From NCBI GenBank assembly GCA_003290165.1, contig QNQO01002100.1:92098-156097 (forward strand): 64,000 nt of DNA, given 5' to 3'. Below, piece after piece: positions 22,060 through 33,736 of this stretch. Position 1 is the stretch's first letter. The number at the start of each line of letters is the position of its first letter. Below the pieces are notes generated by a model that saw nothing but the letters and a program-made list of their open reading frames with translations, was not told the origin of the DNA and searched no databases. Made by a program: the position numbers and the translations under genes. The stretch is from Berberis thunbergii (Eukaryota > Streptophyta > Magnoliopsida > Ranunculales > Berberidaceae).

Positions 22060-23700
22060 AACTAAGAAGGTTGTACCATTTTCTTGGACTGATGACTGAC
22101 AAGCTGTTTTTTATGCCATCAAGCTTAAAATGATCACTGTTCAAGTTTTAGCACAGGCTAATTTTGGGAAGGCATTTTGAGCTATCTTGTGATACATATA
22201 AGACAGGTGTGGGGGACCGCATTATCACAGGAGGGGCAACCAATGGCATTTTATAGTAAAACCCAGATGATCATTTTACATATGATGTTGAGTTATTTGT
22301 TATGGTTCAAACCCTTTCTCATTAGAAGTATTATCTTTTTTATCGCAATTTTGTGATGACCATGAACCAATTTGTTTTCTTAACTCGTAGAGACATATCA
22401 ATAGCCGAATTAGTAAGTGGGTTAATGAAATCCAAAACTTCACTTTAAAACATGTTTAGGGGTCTTAGACAGAGTGGTCAACGCTTTTAGCCGATATGCA
22501 TGCTGTGTAGTTGTTTTGCGTACTTCCATTGACGGATTCGATGAGTTGCCAATGCTGGATGGGTCATTGTATGGAATCGATCCTTTTTTGATCCGGTTAT
22601 CTTTCTTGTCAAACCGCGCCCAATCATTCAGGTGATTTTCTTCTGCAAGATGGTTTCTTATTTCATGGTAAAGTGATATGTGTTCATGTCTCCAATATGC
22701 GTAAGAGATTGACTATTGAGCTCCCTAGTGGTGGTTTAGGTGGTCACTTTGGTGTCAGTAATATGTAGTTATTGTTATGAGAACACTACTTTTGGTCACT
22801 ATGCGATCAAATGCCAATACGTTTGTGTGGAAGTGTTATGTGTGCTAGACAACTAAGGGACAGATGATGAATGCTGGTTTGTATTATTCTTTGCCCATTC
22901 CAGAGAGGTCATGGTTGGATGTTTCCAAGGATTTTGTTTCGGGTTTTTCTGGCGACTCAAGGTTACAATTTGGTTTTTGTTGTAGTTGGTCATTTTTCTA
23001 AGATGGCTTACTTTATTCCTTGTTGCATATTTTTATTTTAGAAAAGTGGTAGGTTTTCATGGAGTTCCTAGGAGCATTGTGTATGATTGCGATACGAAGT
23101 TTGTAGTGCAGTTTTGGGAGACTTTGTGGTAGCATTGTTCTTTGAAAATTTCCATCACATTTCATCTTAGACGGATGGATAAACAGAGGTTGTTAATATA
23201 AGCTTGGGTTGCGTTGTTTGGTGGCTGAACCTGGTATTTCTTGACCTTCTATTTTGCCTCATGCAAAGTTTGTGTATAATAATACCACAAACAGAAGTAT
23301 AGAACATTCACCTTTCCAGGTTGTACATAATTTTTTCCTTTTATTCCCTTTGATTTGGCACTAGGGAATAGTATGGGCTCGGTGACTAGTAATGCATCTG
23401 TTGAGGCAAAACATATGAGTTTGATTCACCAGTAGCTTCGCAATCATTTAACTTAAGTGTATGACGAACAAAAGGGTATCATGTATCTCCATAAGTGATT
23501 TGTTTATTTCGAACCGTGTGAATTAGTGATGATATTTTAGAAGGGTTAGCGATGGATGGTAAATGGCTCCAAATTCATGATGTGGCGCATTTGACCTTTT
23601 TTCATTGTGCGGAGGATCGGTGATAATGCTTATGAGGTCGATTTTTCATAGAGTTTTTAGATGCACCGTAGAGTTAACGTTGTTGATCTTACTCCGTGCC
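22060..23700 (+). pseudogene. Gypsy A RNase H and integrase
   Basis: RNase H motifs appear at 22190-22470 (EGQPMAFYSKT-like and KWVNEIQNFTLKHV). The integrase zinc region DGFLFHGKVICVH, LPSGGLGGHFGVSNM lies at 22645-22765, and the catalytic core start GLYYSLPIPERSWLDVSKDF at 22878-22937. FMEFLGALCMIAIRS near 23060 matches the GVP..IVSDRD block, and HAKFVYNNTTNRSIEHSPF at 23262-23325 the AEFAYN block. RRIGDNAYEVD and VNVVDLTPCRGD at 23612-23700 are the usual Gypsy integrase C-terminus. No frame is intact. Confidence 0.85.
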
Positions 23701-23977
23701 GTGGTGATGTTACACCTCATTTTCCATTGTCAGTGGTGAGCTCCCTTCCTCCACTTCATGTGACCAATCGTGTGATATGTATTCTACATAGCTCTGTTGT
23801 TAATCCTTTCGATAATATATCGAACTGGTTTTTAGTTCAGTAAAAAAATACCATGCTTCCCACAACTTGTGGATTTCTTATCAACTTCTGTCTTCTATGG
23901 ATTTCGGAGTTGTCGACTGCATCGACTGCATATGTGCGTGCAAACTCAAGGTCGAGTTCTTTGTAGCCGGTGGAGCA

Positions 23978-24178
23978 TGATAGTATTTAAAGTAATAAAC
24001 GGGGGTGACACTTAGCCCCATAGTTAGAAGTATTTAAGAAGAGAGTAGAGTTTATTGTTAGTTAGTTAGGATTATAAACTATGGTTCTTTGTATGAATAA
24101 ATCGGGGTTTCATCTTCATTCATTTTAGATCTTGAATAATCTGTTTACATGGTATTATCCACTACGGTTGATCTATTA
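23978..24178 (+). repeat. Gypsy A 3' LTR
   Basis: Begins TGATAGTATTTAAAG after a purine-rich GGTGGAGCA, suggesting the polypurine tract. It matches the 5' LTR in several blocks up to TGATCTAT but lacks the internal duplication. Confidence 0.75.
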
Positions 24179-25407
24179 GTATCACTTCATGTTTGATGAT
24201 TTCAAGATGTAAAGAGTTGGTATAATTGCCTAAATATGCATAGAATGGTTACCCCACAAAGATTTTGATTGGATTTGAAGCAATCAATAGGCGTCTAGGT
24301 GCAAAGAAGAACATTTGTAATAATTACCAATGTTCTTTCCATTAAAATAGAAGTGGTTACATCATATTTGTATAGATTCCTACTTAGATAGAAATTAAGG
24401 TTAGATATTTTTTATTGGACAAAACCCAAAAATCACATATCTTTCTAATGAACAAGCAAGTTCAATTTCAACTTAAAACCAACGAATGAAATTTTGCGAA
24501 ATCTCTTAAAATTTGGGCGAAAAGTTTGTTTTCTTTTTTAAATACGAAAGAAAAATGGTTTAAAAAGGAATTTACATTTAAATTTATTTTTTTTTACCTT
24601 TTCGGGTTTCTCAGGAATTTTTCCAAAAACACAACTACAACAACCAAAAACCCATTTTTTCAGTTGAAATTTATTTGATGCCTGGCTTTGCTATGTGATC
24701 GACTTCTATCTCTCTGCTCGACTGGATCTTCTCTGTTCAATCGACTCGAACCCACTGGACACTGCTCAATCTCTGCTCGTTTGGACCCGCTTTGCAATCT
24801 CGATCAACTTGATCTATGTCGTCTCCATTTTTGACGACCTCAAAATCTTTCAACAATCATCAAACACACTTGTTTTTTTCTAAAAAAAAATTGGAAATCA
24901 AAATATGTATTCGTTGAAGTGCATAAAGAAGAAGCTGAAACATAATTAAAAGAGCTAGGAAAAAGCTGGTTAGTTTCAATTGTTGGTTGGTGTTGATAGC
25001 AATGAAAGAGAGTGCGTGTTTGTTTGTTGAGTGAATGGAGAGAGAGAAAATAGGAAAGCTGAGCTTAATTGAAAGAAAAAAAAAATACATGGAGACCCAT
25101 CGAGGGAGGTCCAACATTAAAATACATTAGGTTTTTGGGTATATTGTGGGAGGGCCAACATTAAAATACATGGAGACTTATTTGTATTGGTTTTGAACAA
25201 TATTATCTTCACATATTTCATATACACTCAAAATGTTTACCTTTTTCTTTACACACTGAAGCAGTTCACCAAAATTAACTCGAAAAACGAAATCATAATC
25301 CTTCCTTAAAACAATAAATACAAATTTTCTTTATGTCATGAATAACAAGTCTAACTTCACACTATACAGAGATTACTCTATAAATTATGTAAAGGCTTAA
25401 CTCTTAG
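24179..25407. other. Unassigned AT-rich region
   Basis: No coding homology. CCAACATTAAAATACAT is repeated at about 25110 and 25152. The end of the block (about 25220-25305, TTTACCTTTTTCTTTACACAC, AAAATTAACTCG, AATCATAATCCTT) resembles the right end of the putative MITE at 21040-21470, so a related element may lie here. Confidence 0.45.
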
Positions 25408-26091
25408 TGATGATACATAAAAACGGTCACACCCATGAGCCGTACACGTGTCATGATTATCTTGAGGAACTACGGGTTCAAGCAACAACCTAGATGGATC
25501 CAGCCCGAGCGGTTCTCAGCCCGATCAACTTCAGCCAACAAGGCAGGCTTGAACTCTCACAACTTGCTAGGCCCACATGTCTCAAAGTTATCCTCGATAC
25601 CCGTATGCCTTTTTTAGGCAAGTACCTCGCGGATCTGCTTCGGACAGACATCCATAACTACTTTTTGCTTCCATCAAGGAAGCAAACACCAGAGTATCTT
25701 CCACATAAGGAAACTCCCTTCCACAGAATGCTCTCGGATTGTGAACTATCTCCGACGCATCTAGGAGCACGGAGCTAACAAAGAACTTCCCTCCTACAAC
25801 ACGACTCCTAACTAGAGAGAGATCTCCACAAAGATCTCCTCCCTAATTTACACCTACAATGGCCTGGTTAAGCCAAGACTCCTTGCACTATAAATAAGAC
25901 ATGAGGTTGGTAAGCTAAGGTACGTTACAAATTCCCTTTACAGCATTACATCTTCCTCAGATCCTTGTTTGACTTTAGCATCTAAGTTTCATAGGCCACC
26001 CCACGGTGGTACATGGCTCACGTGTGCTATTTGTGCAGGTCAAACATGTCATCAAGGCTACATGACTAGGTCAGAACAGAGAGCGCAACTA
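25408..26091 (+). repeat. Element B left LTR, 3' end truncated
   Basis: Starts TGATGATACATAAAAACGGTC and carries the family TATA box (CTATAAATAAGACATGAGG near 25888) and CCACGGTGGT. It ends at GAGAGCGCAA, lacking the usual TTGACTGCATCA terminus, and passes straight into tandem repeat sequence (CTAGACTCCC). Confidence 0.88.
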
Positions 26092-26865
26092 GACTCCCAC
26101 TTCCTCCGCCATCGTGATCCATGCAAAGTGGATTAGGCTTTATGCACAAGAGGCCATCGTCATCAGTTGCGAACTGACTAAGTTTACCTGGCAAGTTCGA
26201 TGATCATTGTCTGCAGTGAGAACAATGATCCTTTGGAAAATCATCGTCATAACGGATAAGCGCTAACTAGACTCCCATTTCCTCTGCCATCGTGATTTGT
26301 ACAGAGTGAATTAGGCATTGGGCACCAGAAGCCATCGTCATCAGTCACGAACTGACTAGGCTTACATGGCATGTTCAGTGATCATTGCCTATAGTGAGAG
26401 CAATGATCCCTTGACGAGTCGTAGTTATCAGTGGACAAGCCTGACTAGACTTCCACTTCCCCTACCATCGTGATCCATGTAAAACGGATTAGGGTTTGGG
26501 CACTAGAAGCCATTGTCATCAGTGGCAAACTTACTAAGCTTACCTGGCAAGTTCAGCGATCACTGTTTGCAGTGAGAGCAATGATCCTTTGGTGAGTCGT
26601 CGTCATCAGCAGACAAGCGCTAACTAGACTCTCACTTCATCTGCCATCGTAATCCCTATAGAGAGGATTAGGCTTTGGGCACCAGAAGCCATCATCATCA
26701 GTGGCGAACTAACTAAGCTTACCTGGAAAGTTTGGCAATCATTATGTGTAGTGAGAGCAATGATCCCATAGCGAGTCGTCATCATTAGTTGACAAGCACT
26801 GACTAGACTCCCACTTCCTCTGCCACCGTGATCCATGCAGAGTAGATTTAGGCTTTGGGTAGGTG
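26091..26865. repeat. Tandem repeat array of element B, unit about 178 bp, 4.3 copies
   Basis: CTAGACT.CCACTTCCTC begins units at about 26092, 26268, 26446, 26626 and 26803, spaced 176-180 bp. Each unit also holds GCCATCGTCATCAGT, ACTGACTAAGCTTACCTGG and AGCAATGATCC. The same repeat, in the same + orientation, forms an array in element C (50640-51490). In the family it lies between pol and the aORF. Confidence 0.92.
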
Positions 26866-26959
26866 TTAGAGTTTGGTCATAGCCGTGTCGTGAGTCGCAA
26901 CGGACAACGATGGAAGTTTTCGTAAAAGAAAAATATTTTATTGATTATATTTTTTGAGA

Positions 26960-28230
26960 TGTTCTACATTCCATGGTTATTTTAGCTCATCGTCGTCGGC
27001 GTCTTCCAGCCAGTACGTACCCGGCCTGTTGACCTTAGCAACTCTATAAGATCCTTCCCAGTTAGGGTTTAGTTTTCCCACTCCGACTTCTTTGGTGTTT
27101 TGCTTGGTCTTCCTAAGTACCCAATCTCCCACCTTGATATCGCATGGCTTGACCTTCTTGTTATAATATTGCGCCATTCGTTGTTGGTAGGCAGTTATCT
27201 TGGTGGAGGCTAGGCCCCGTTTTCTTCAAGGAGGTGTAGCCCCATGCGCAAGGCTTAGTCGTTACCATCTGGTTTGAATTTTTCCATCCAGAAGGTTGGC
27301 ACCTCGAGTTCTACCAAAACCATAGCTCCTGATCCGTATGCCAGGGAGAAGGGTGTTTCCCCGGTAGGGATTGTTTTAGTCATTCGATATGCCCAGAGTA
27401 ATCCTAGTAGTTCTGAAACAAATTTTCCATTTGATGGCTTCTAGGTTTGTTTGGTTGGTAACTTCCGCTTGGCCGTTGGGTGTCCTTGTAATGAAAAGTG
27501 ATGCTCGACTCCCAGACTTTTGCACAATTCTTTGACCTTGCTACCTTCAAATTGAATTTCGATGTCGCTGACCAATACCCAGGGGATTTCGAATCTACAG
27601 ATGATAGCAGCTCATATGAATTTTTCGATCTAGACTTGCTCTATTTTGGATAGGGGCTCAGCCTTGACCCACTTGGTGAAGTAGTCGATAGCTACAAGAA
27701 GGAATTTTTTACCAGCTGATGTCGAAAGTGGTCCGACGATGTCCATCATTCCCCATTGCGCGAATGACCAAGGACTAGTCATAGGAGTTAGTGACTGAGC
27801 TGACATATGGGTGTACCGCGCGAACCTCTGACATTTATCGCACTTGCGGACTGTATCTTTGGCATCCCGCTGCATGGTCGGCCAATAGTATCCTAGAGTC
27901 GGTGCTTTGTGGGCTAGTGTTCTCCTACTTGGGTGATTATCGCATATGCCGCTGTGGAGAGTCTGCAAGACTCGGCTAACTTTCGGGGGTGATAGACATC
28001 GGAATAGTGGTCCTGTGATCGATTTCCTGTACAACTTGTCGTTTAGGAGAGTGTACTTTGCTGATCTGTTTTTAAGTCTTCGCGCTTCGACCTTTCTTGT
28101 CGTCAAAGTCCCAGACGCTATATATTCAAGAATTGGAGTCGTCCAATCGTGTCGTGTTTCTGTGGCATAGATATCTCTGTGTTCTTCCTCGTTGAGGCTC
28201 AATTCCTTTTGATATTCGATGAGGTTGCTG
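26960..28230 (-). pseudogene. Element B integrase
   Basis: Read on minus: VESRRLK-like lead-in, YTLLNDKLYRKSITGPLFRC, then LHSGICDNHPSRRTLAHKA and CDKCQRF, the H2C2 zinc region (28100-27830). The catalytic core follows: WGMMDIVGPLSTSAGKKFLL with DYFTKWVKAEPLSKI (27760-27640) contains the first catalytic Asp. GETPFSLAYGSGA lies near 27330. The C-terminal domain VGDWVLRKTKQNTKEVG, LNPNWEGSYRV, GTYWLEDADDDEL is at 27110-26977. A stop after about 27630 and frameshifts in the core break it. It is the most complete integrase of this family in the window; element C has lost the C-terminal half. Confidence 0.9.
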
Positions 28231-28279
28231 GAGATGTCGTTGGAGGCCGAGGCTTATTTCGCAAGTTCGTCAACTCTTC

Positions 28280-29125
28280 GATTGTTGTCTCGGGGGCACT
28301 GTGTGAGTCGACAACTCATGTATTTCCCATTATGCCAAGTACCTTGTCGTGGTAGGCTATCATGCGTGGATTTTTACTGTTGAAATCTTCTTGACCTGGT
28401 TGTCCACTAGCCTTGAGTCGTTGTATGCTGCTAGGTGATCTTTGCCGATTCCTAAAGCTAGCTTTAGGCCCTGACATGAAGGCTTTGTATTCAGCCTTGT
28501 TGTTTGAAGCGAGGAAACCGAATCTGATTGCCTTTTCCAGGGTAAAAATGTTGGGAAAGAGGAGTGTTATACTGGCACCACTTGCGTTGTCAGTTGAAAA
28601 TCTGTCGCATCATAGGGTCTAAGTTTGTTCATCTGATTTCGCGAGTTGGTGATCTACCTTTGGGTCTTATCCTGTAGTAAACTCGGCAACGACATCAGCA
28701 AGTGTCTAGGCTTTGATGATTGTCCTTGGAACGTAGTTTATGTCAAACTTCCTGAGCTCTACTGACCATTTCACCATCCTGTCAGATAGATCTAGTTATG
28801 TAATACCGAGCGGAGTGGATGCTTGGTCAGGACCATTATGGAGTGGACCTAAAAATAGGGCCTCGGTTCCTAATGGATATGACCAACGCTAGAGCTAAAT
28901 TTTCAGGTCCGGGTAGTGTGCCTCTACTTCTATGAAGGTTTTGCTGGTGTAGTATACTGGCATCTAGGTTCCATGATCGTCTTGTACAAGGGCTGAACTA
29001 ATAGTGTGTTTGGAAACAGACAGGTACAAGTATAGTGTTTCACCCATTGCAGGCTTTGAGAGTAGCTCTTGACTCCCCATGTATGATTTCAGGTTCTAAA
29101 ATGCTTCTTTACATTCCTCGCTCCA
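28280..29125 (-). pseudogene. Element B RNase H domains
   Basis: Two parts are visible on minus. Near 29080-28830, ETLYLYLSVSKHTISSALVQ, YYTSKTFIEVEAHYPDL and the following positions match the RT-connected RNase H. Near 28640-28280, a second RNase H-like domain shows SNNKAEYKAFMSGPK, QRLKASGQPGQ and AYHDKVLGIMG. Tandem RNase H domains, with the second before integrase, are characteristic of the Tat clade. Both have stops. Confidence 0.78.
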
Positions 29126-29966
29126 CGAAAATCCTTTACTCCCTCTTAGTATTTAGAAGAATGGGAGGCATTTGTCGGATGACTTTGACATAAATTGGTT
29201 GAGTGCTGCTACCCTCCTAGTCAGGCTATGAACGTCTCTGATAGTGGACGGCGATTTCATGTCGAGAAGAGCCTTGATTTTTCGGATCTGCCTGGATTCC
29301 CCTTTTGTTTATTATATAGCCTAGGAATTCCCCGGACTCGACTCCTAACGTGGGCTTTTGCGAGTTAAGTTTCATTCGATACTTCCAGAGTTGATCGAAT
29401 GCTTCGGCAAGATCTTGGATGTGGTCTAAGTTGCGAAGGCTCTTGACCAACATGTCGTCGATGTTACTTCCATATATTTACCAATTTGTTGATTGAACAT
29501 TCAGTTAACCAGTCGTTGGTAAGTAGCTCTTGCATTCTTGAAGCCGAATGACATTACCATATAACAGTATATTCCTCTTTCCGTTACGAAAGAGGTTTCT
29601 CTTTAAAATTCCATAAAGCTGAGGAGGCTGTGGTCTGAGGTGGCGTCTACAATCTGATCGATGCGAAGGAGTGGGAAATTGTCTTTAGGACATGGTTTGT
29701 TTAAATCCGTGTATTATACACACTCTCCACTTCCCGTTCTTCTTTTTCACAAGAACAATATTTGCCAACTAGTCGGGATATTGTGCCTCTTTGATCATGT
29801 CTGCTTTAGACAAACATTTCACTTCCTTGTTTATGATCGCGTTCCTTTCAGGTACCACGAGCTTTTTCTTTTGCTTACAGTTTTCAAGGGGTCTACTTTG
29901 AGGCGATGTGTGATTATCGACAAATCAATTCCTACCATATCCTGCATAGTCCATGAGAAGATGTCC
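29126..29966 (-). pseudogene. Element B reverse transcriptase
   Basis: On minus, DIFSWTMQDMVGIDLSIITH (29970-29910), INKEVKCLSKADMIKEAQYP and DWLANIVLVKKKNGKWRVCI (29850-29730) open the domain. IDDMLVKSLRNLDHIQDLAE near 29460-29400 contains both catalytic Asp residues, though a frameshift lies just upstream. NSQKPTLGVESGEFLGYIIN follows at about 29370-29310. The N-terminal end is cut by the Tat-type insertion at 29967. Confidence 0.9.
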
Positions 29967-31230
29967 TGTGATATTCACATAATTATTACATAATATACCT
30001 CCTAATTTATATTTGTTAGTGTTTCAAATAGTTTATTTTAGTTTAATTATTTTATTTTTGTAAGATTTGGAGTTTAAATGACAAAAGTGCATTAGCGTGG
30101 CGAATTTGGAAATTCATAGACCAATTGTTGAAGTGGAGCGGGAGACACTCAAGCCAAAGACTAATAAAGAGAACCAAATAAAAAAATAAAGAAAATTATT
30201 TTTGAATTTTGGTGGAACAAATGAGTAATTTGGACGAACATAGCCAAACCCACCTTTCCTGTTATTAGAACAGAATCTAAACAAGGGGTGGGATCCCTTT
30301 GTTTTTTTTTTTTTTTTTTTTGTTTCCAATTATATTTGGTTTCCAATTTGTATTTGGTTTCTAATTGGGTTTTCAATAAGGAGTTGTTTCTTTCTACCAT
30401 AAATACAGCAACACACAACGGACAGAGAACGGAGGAATAACATAGAGTGCATCACTAATTCACCACGCGCTGCCATGCAAATGAAGCTCAACGCCACTAT
30501 TGCTGTCATCACCTTCACCATGTGTCACTAAACTCCACGCAAGGCGAAGAGATGAACTCTTAGATGTAACACACTTAATTGGTATTTGATTTGTTTTATG
30601 CTTTCATGATGAATAATGGTATTTGTAATTTTTACTTTTATTTAATATAGGAGTTTATGTTATTTTAGTGACAAAGATTTCATCAACTTCTTCGTAAATT
30701 ATTATTCCGGTGGTTGTCCTTTTCTTCTCTATATAAGTCTAGTCATGCTTTTCTTATGTGTGAAATTTTAAAGATCAATTAATTCCGGTAGATTAGTTAT
30801 ATCTGATTGTCTTTTATTACGTTATTGTCTCCGGATATATCGTAAATTTAGTATATCATAATGACCAATCTTTGTGCTTTCTAGAAAAAGTGAAATCTAA
30901 AATCCATTTACATTAGAATATATTGGTGTATTAAAGACTATTTTTCCTATTATGTTGTTTGGGATGTGAAGCACGTAATTGAGTTATCATAGCAAATCAA
31001 TACTAGTTGGCGCGTGAAATCTAGGAGGGATTCTTGGAACCTTGTGATTTTTCTAAACTTGATTTTTATTAAACTAAATTCAATTTTATATTTTAAAATT
31101 GCTAGAATTTCTTAAATTTAGTTTCGCGTAGTTCTTCTTCCTTGACCTTGTTTTGTAGATCGTTTTTCCTCGTGAGATCGACACCCCAATCCTTACTGCA
31201 ATTGACCGCGTGTACTGTTTGGGCGTAATC
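29967..31230 (+). repeat. 5' LTR of the Tat-type insert
   Basis: AT-rich, about 1.26 kb, ending GGGCGTAATCA immediately before the PBS. The start is approximate; TGTTAGTG at about 30019 is an alternative. A 20-base T-run lies near 30303. Short ORFs in it are not convincing. Confidence 0.6.
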
Positions 31231-31252
31231 AAATTTTGGCGCCGTTGCCGGA
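31231..31252 (+). promoter_or_regulatory. Primer-binding site of the Tat-type insert
   Basis: TTTTGGCGCCGTTGCCGGAG directly after the LTR closely matches the TGGCGCCGTTGCCGGGGA site common in Tat and Athila elements. Confidence 0.85.
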
Positions 31253-31987
31253 GACAAGCGTCATTCTACAAGGGAGGTTTCGGGTATTATCTTTCTTGCT
31301 CATTGTTTTATTTTATTTTATTTTATTTTTAGATTTTAGGTCCAGTTTATTTTTATTTTTGAAAAAAAATTGCAAAAAAACAAAAAAAGGACATTGGGGG
31401 AGTGTGAGTTGGAATAGAGACCACTCAGGGAGACTAATTAGGGTCCCAAATTTAGAACACCCACAAATTCACATTGAAACCAAATTAAGTCCTACTTCTA
31501 TTTCTAACACCATGAGTAATTACAAAGATGACCATGTTAGGTCGCTAAATGACTATCTCCACCCCACGAGCACTACTACTCCATCATGTATCATGTTTGC
31601 ACCAAAGCTAGATTTTAAGCCGGTTATGATACAATTATTACCCACTTTTCATGGCCAAGAGAGTGAGAATCCTTATGTTCACATTAGGGAATTCGAGAAA
31701 GTTGTGGCCACTTTCCACAGCAAAGTTAAGGTTGTAGACTCGGTTAGACTAAGGTTTTTTCTTTTTTCCCTTAAAGAAAAAGCGAAGAGTTTGCTATACT
31801 CTTTGCGACCAAGGTCTATAGGTTCGTGGGAGGAGATGACCTAAGTATTTTTTAATAAATACTTTCCTCGCCACAAAACCAACGGTCTAAAGAGACACAT
31901 TTCTACTTTCACCCAAAAGAATAGCGAGACAATATATCAAGCATGGGAGAGGTTCAAGGATCTCTTGAATACATATCCACGCCATGG
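31236..31987 (+). pseudogene. Tat-type gag, partial
   Basis: The open frame at 31236-31844 runs through the PBS, so its true start is later, probably at Met 31512 (MSNYKDDHVRSLNDYL). Motifs LNDYLHPTSTTTPSCI, MIQLLPTFHGQESENPYVHI, REFEKVVATF and LKEKAKSLLYSLRPRSIGSW match Tat-clade gag. After the stop at 31842 it continues FPRHKTNGLKRHISTFTQKN and WERFKDLLN to about 31987, where element B sequence resumes. Gag forms the particle in which reverse transcription occurs. The C-terminal half and zinc knuckle are missing. Confidence 0.85.
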
Positions 31988-32170
31988 GATCGTTATGTGG
32001 GCGTTGTATGCCCTAGAATTCTCCTGTGTGTACATCAAAGGCGCGGATGAGCCTTGCCTTCGCTCATGTTGCGTCGAATGCTCACCACGTACAACTTGAA
32101 TCCTCATATCGCACAGAGCCTTTTTCTGGACCTATTAGATAGTTCAGACTCAGAATGTGTTCCAAAATAT
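31988..32170 (-). pseudogene. Element B gag-protease linker (inverted block end)
   Basis: Matches element C at about 54590-54780 in the same + orientation: shared blocks include GTTGTATGCCCT, AGAGCCTT.TTCC and AGTTCAGACTC. On minus it reads HSESELSNRSRKR, compared with HFESELSNKSWKK in C. The adjacent aORF is on the same strand, whereas in C the two are on opposite strands, so this is the right edge of the inverted block. Confidence 0.8.
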
Positions 32171-33485
32171 GTCGTACGTTCCTGCCGTTGCCTTTTGACG
32201 ACCCACTCTTCCTCCTACTGTTTTCTTTCAGCTTCCTCAGTCCTTCGTTCAGATGCCCACCTGTCCATAGCAGTATCCAGGCGCTCCAATTCTGCCCTGG
32301 TCTACTTCAACTCGACACGAGTTGACACCTAGTCAGACTCGGTAACCCTCAGCTGAACTCTTTTTTCATCTACTACATCAGTAACAAGAGCCATGGCCTC
32401 CACACCCTCGTGGTCCATGACAGTTTCAGAACCCTTTGCCCCTTAAAGGGCATCTGAGTGTGACATCCGCAGATCGACAAATGCCTTCTCCAAGGCAAGG
32501 ACCCTCCCACAGGCTTTAGGATGTAGTAAGACAGGAACGTGCGGCTTCGAAGTACGAACTCAAAAGGAAGAGGCTGCCACCACAATAGACTGCCTCTTCC
32601 TCGGGGCAACCACAAGAGGCATGTTTGCCTTCAGCTCGCAAGCCAGGGGGCTGAGCGGGGCCAGACTCCTCTTCCTCACACGATGAGTGACCACTCCTTC
32701 AGCCGGGGAACCCAACACTAGGTGAGCCCCATAAGAACACCACAACAGCCCGCAACGTACGACATATCCTGGCTTTACTACCTCCTTAACGGAAATCAAT
32801 GGAAGCTCCAAAAACGTTTTTTTCTAGTCGCTTTCTTTCCTCACTGAGGGGCGGAATAACAAACTTTTTTGAAACAAAGGAAAACATCAGGACCAATGTC
32901 ACAAGAAGAACCTGCAAAGATACGCATGCACTAAAGAAGAACTCACTGTTATCATCAAACTGAAAGTATTGGGACACTTTACGATTCCCGAGCTTGAAGT
33001 AGCCAAAATCCACTGCTTTTCCTAGGATAAGGCGCTACTCATCGTCAAACACAGACAAGGTGGACAAGTCAATATACAGATACCCCTGGAATCCAGTCAA
33101 ACTTTGGTCAGGCAATGAATCATCGGTGGAGTCAAACGAAGACCAGCGTCATGAGCCCTCAGGAGAATTGCTAGCAGTATCTTGAACCCGCTAGGCGCCA
33201 TTTGAGCGATAGGCAAGCAAAATGAGTAAAGAAGCACCAAATGTCGTCAGGAATCGGAAACCAGAGTCCAGACTCAAACATTCCTCGGTGCAAGTCTATA
33301 AACCCCTGAGGAGGTACAGTCGAACCTGACACTTCAGACGCAGAAACAAGATACAAATCTCCAGTGATACGGTAAAAATTATGAAGTCTGATCAACTCAG
33401 TTTTATTGACTAGACTATCACCTAAGTGATTCATACAGGAGAGGGATAACGGATTCTGGGAAGCAATTTTGACACTGTCGGCCAT
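32171..33485 (-). pseudogene. Element B antisense ORF (aORF)
   Basis: On minus, from 33485: SVKIASQNPLSLSCMNHLGD, LVNKTELIRLHNFYRITGDL, GSTVPPQGFIDLHRGMFESG and LWFPIPDDIW. This is colinear with the aORFs of C and D (for example VDETELVRLLSLYHIPRDLE in C). Further along are QYFQFDDNSEFFFS (about 32950), VKPGYVVRCGLLWCSYGAHL and KRSLAPLSP. The N-terminal part resembles the putative gypsy-type transposase/plant-mobile-like proteins (PF04195) found antisense in Tat-clade elements; the function is unknown. Frames are broken, and introns are possible near 33160 and 32960. Confidence 0.72.
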
Positions 33486-33714
33486 TGGAAGAAAGAATAT
33501 ATACTTCTACGGTTCGAAAAGATAACACATATAACGATGTGGAAATCATTCTTAGAACAGTAAATATTTATAGGGGATGCAAACCAAATTTTCCCTCCTT
33601 GAGCAGTCGCGTACCTATTAAATGTCACGCGCCGCTCGAAAGCAACGCTTCGGGTCTAATCATCACGATGGTACATATGCCTTTTCAATGAGTCAGTGGA
33701 CCGACGTCAACACC

Positions 33715-33736
33715 CCACTAACTCAGGGCGAGTAGC
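33715..33736 (+). promoter_or_regulatory. Element B polypurine tract region
   Basis: AACTCAGGGCGAGTAGC precedes the right LTR. The homologous site in D and E reads AACTCGGGGG before AGT, a better polypurine tract. It primes plus-strand synthesis and marks 33737 as the start of a 3' LTR in + orientation. Confidence 0.65.

Larger units (their letters stand above)
18919..24178 (+). mobile_element. Gypsy LTR retrotransposon A, decayed and nested
   Basis: Two related LTR-like segments (18919-19142 and 23978-24178) flank a PBS-like site and fragments of protease, RT, RNase H and integrase in Gypsy order on +. Without the solo LTR (692 bp) and the MITE (431 bp), the element is about 4.1 kb, short for Gypsy and consistent with deletions, mainly of gag. 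Stops and frameshifts are dense. No target duplication was recognised. Confidence 0.8.
29967..31987 (+). mobile_element. Truncated Tat-type Gypsy fragment (5' LTR, PBS, partial gag) inside element B
   Basis: A + strand insert interrupts the minus-strand block of B, between RT (ending 29966) and the gag-protease linker (starting about 31988). It contains an LTR ending AATCA, a PBS, and a partial gag, but no pol or 3' LTR. Compared with element C, about 680 bp of B (protease region) is missing at this site, so insertion and deletion coincide. The left boundary is set by loss of similarity to element C. Confidence 0.75.

Noticed and set aside
26091..26865. CRISPR-like array
   Set aside because: Units are about 178 bp, tandem without spacers, and lie inside a plant retrotransposon family.
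27791..28622. Plus-strand ORFs in this stretch as genes
   Set aside because: They lie antisense to clear integrase and RNase H motifs on the minus strand.
31236..31844. Intact 202-residue host protein
   Set aside because: The frame starts in the primer-binding site and its C-terminal half is Tat-type gag.
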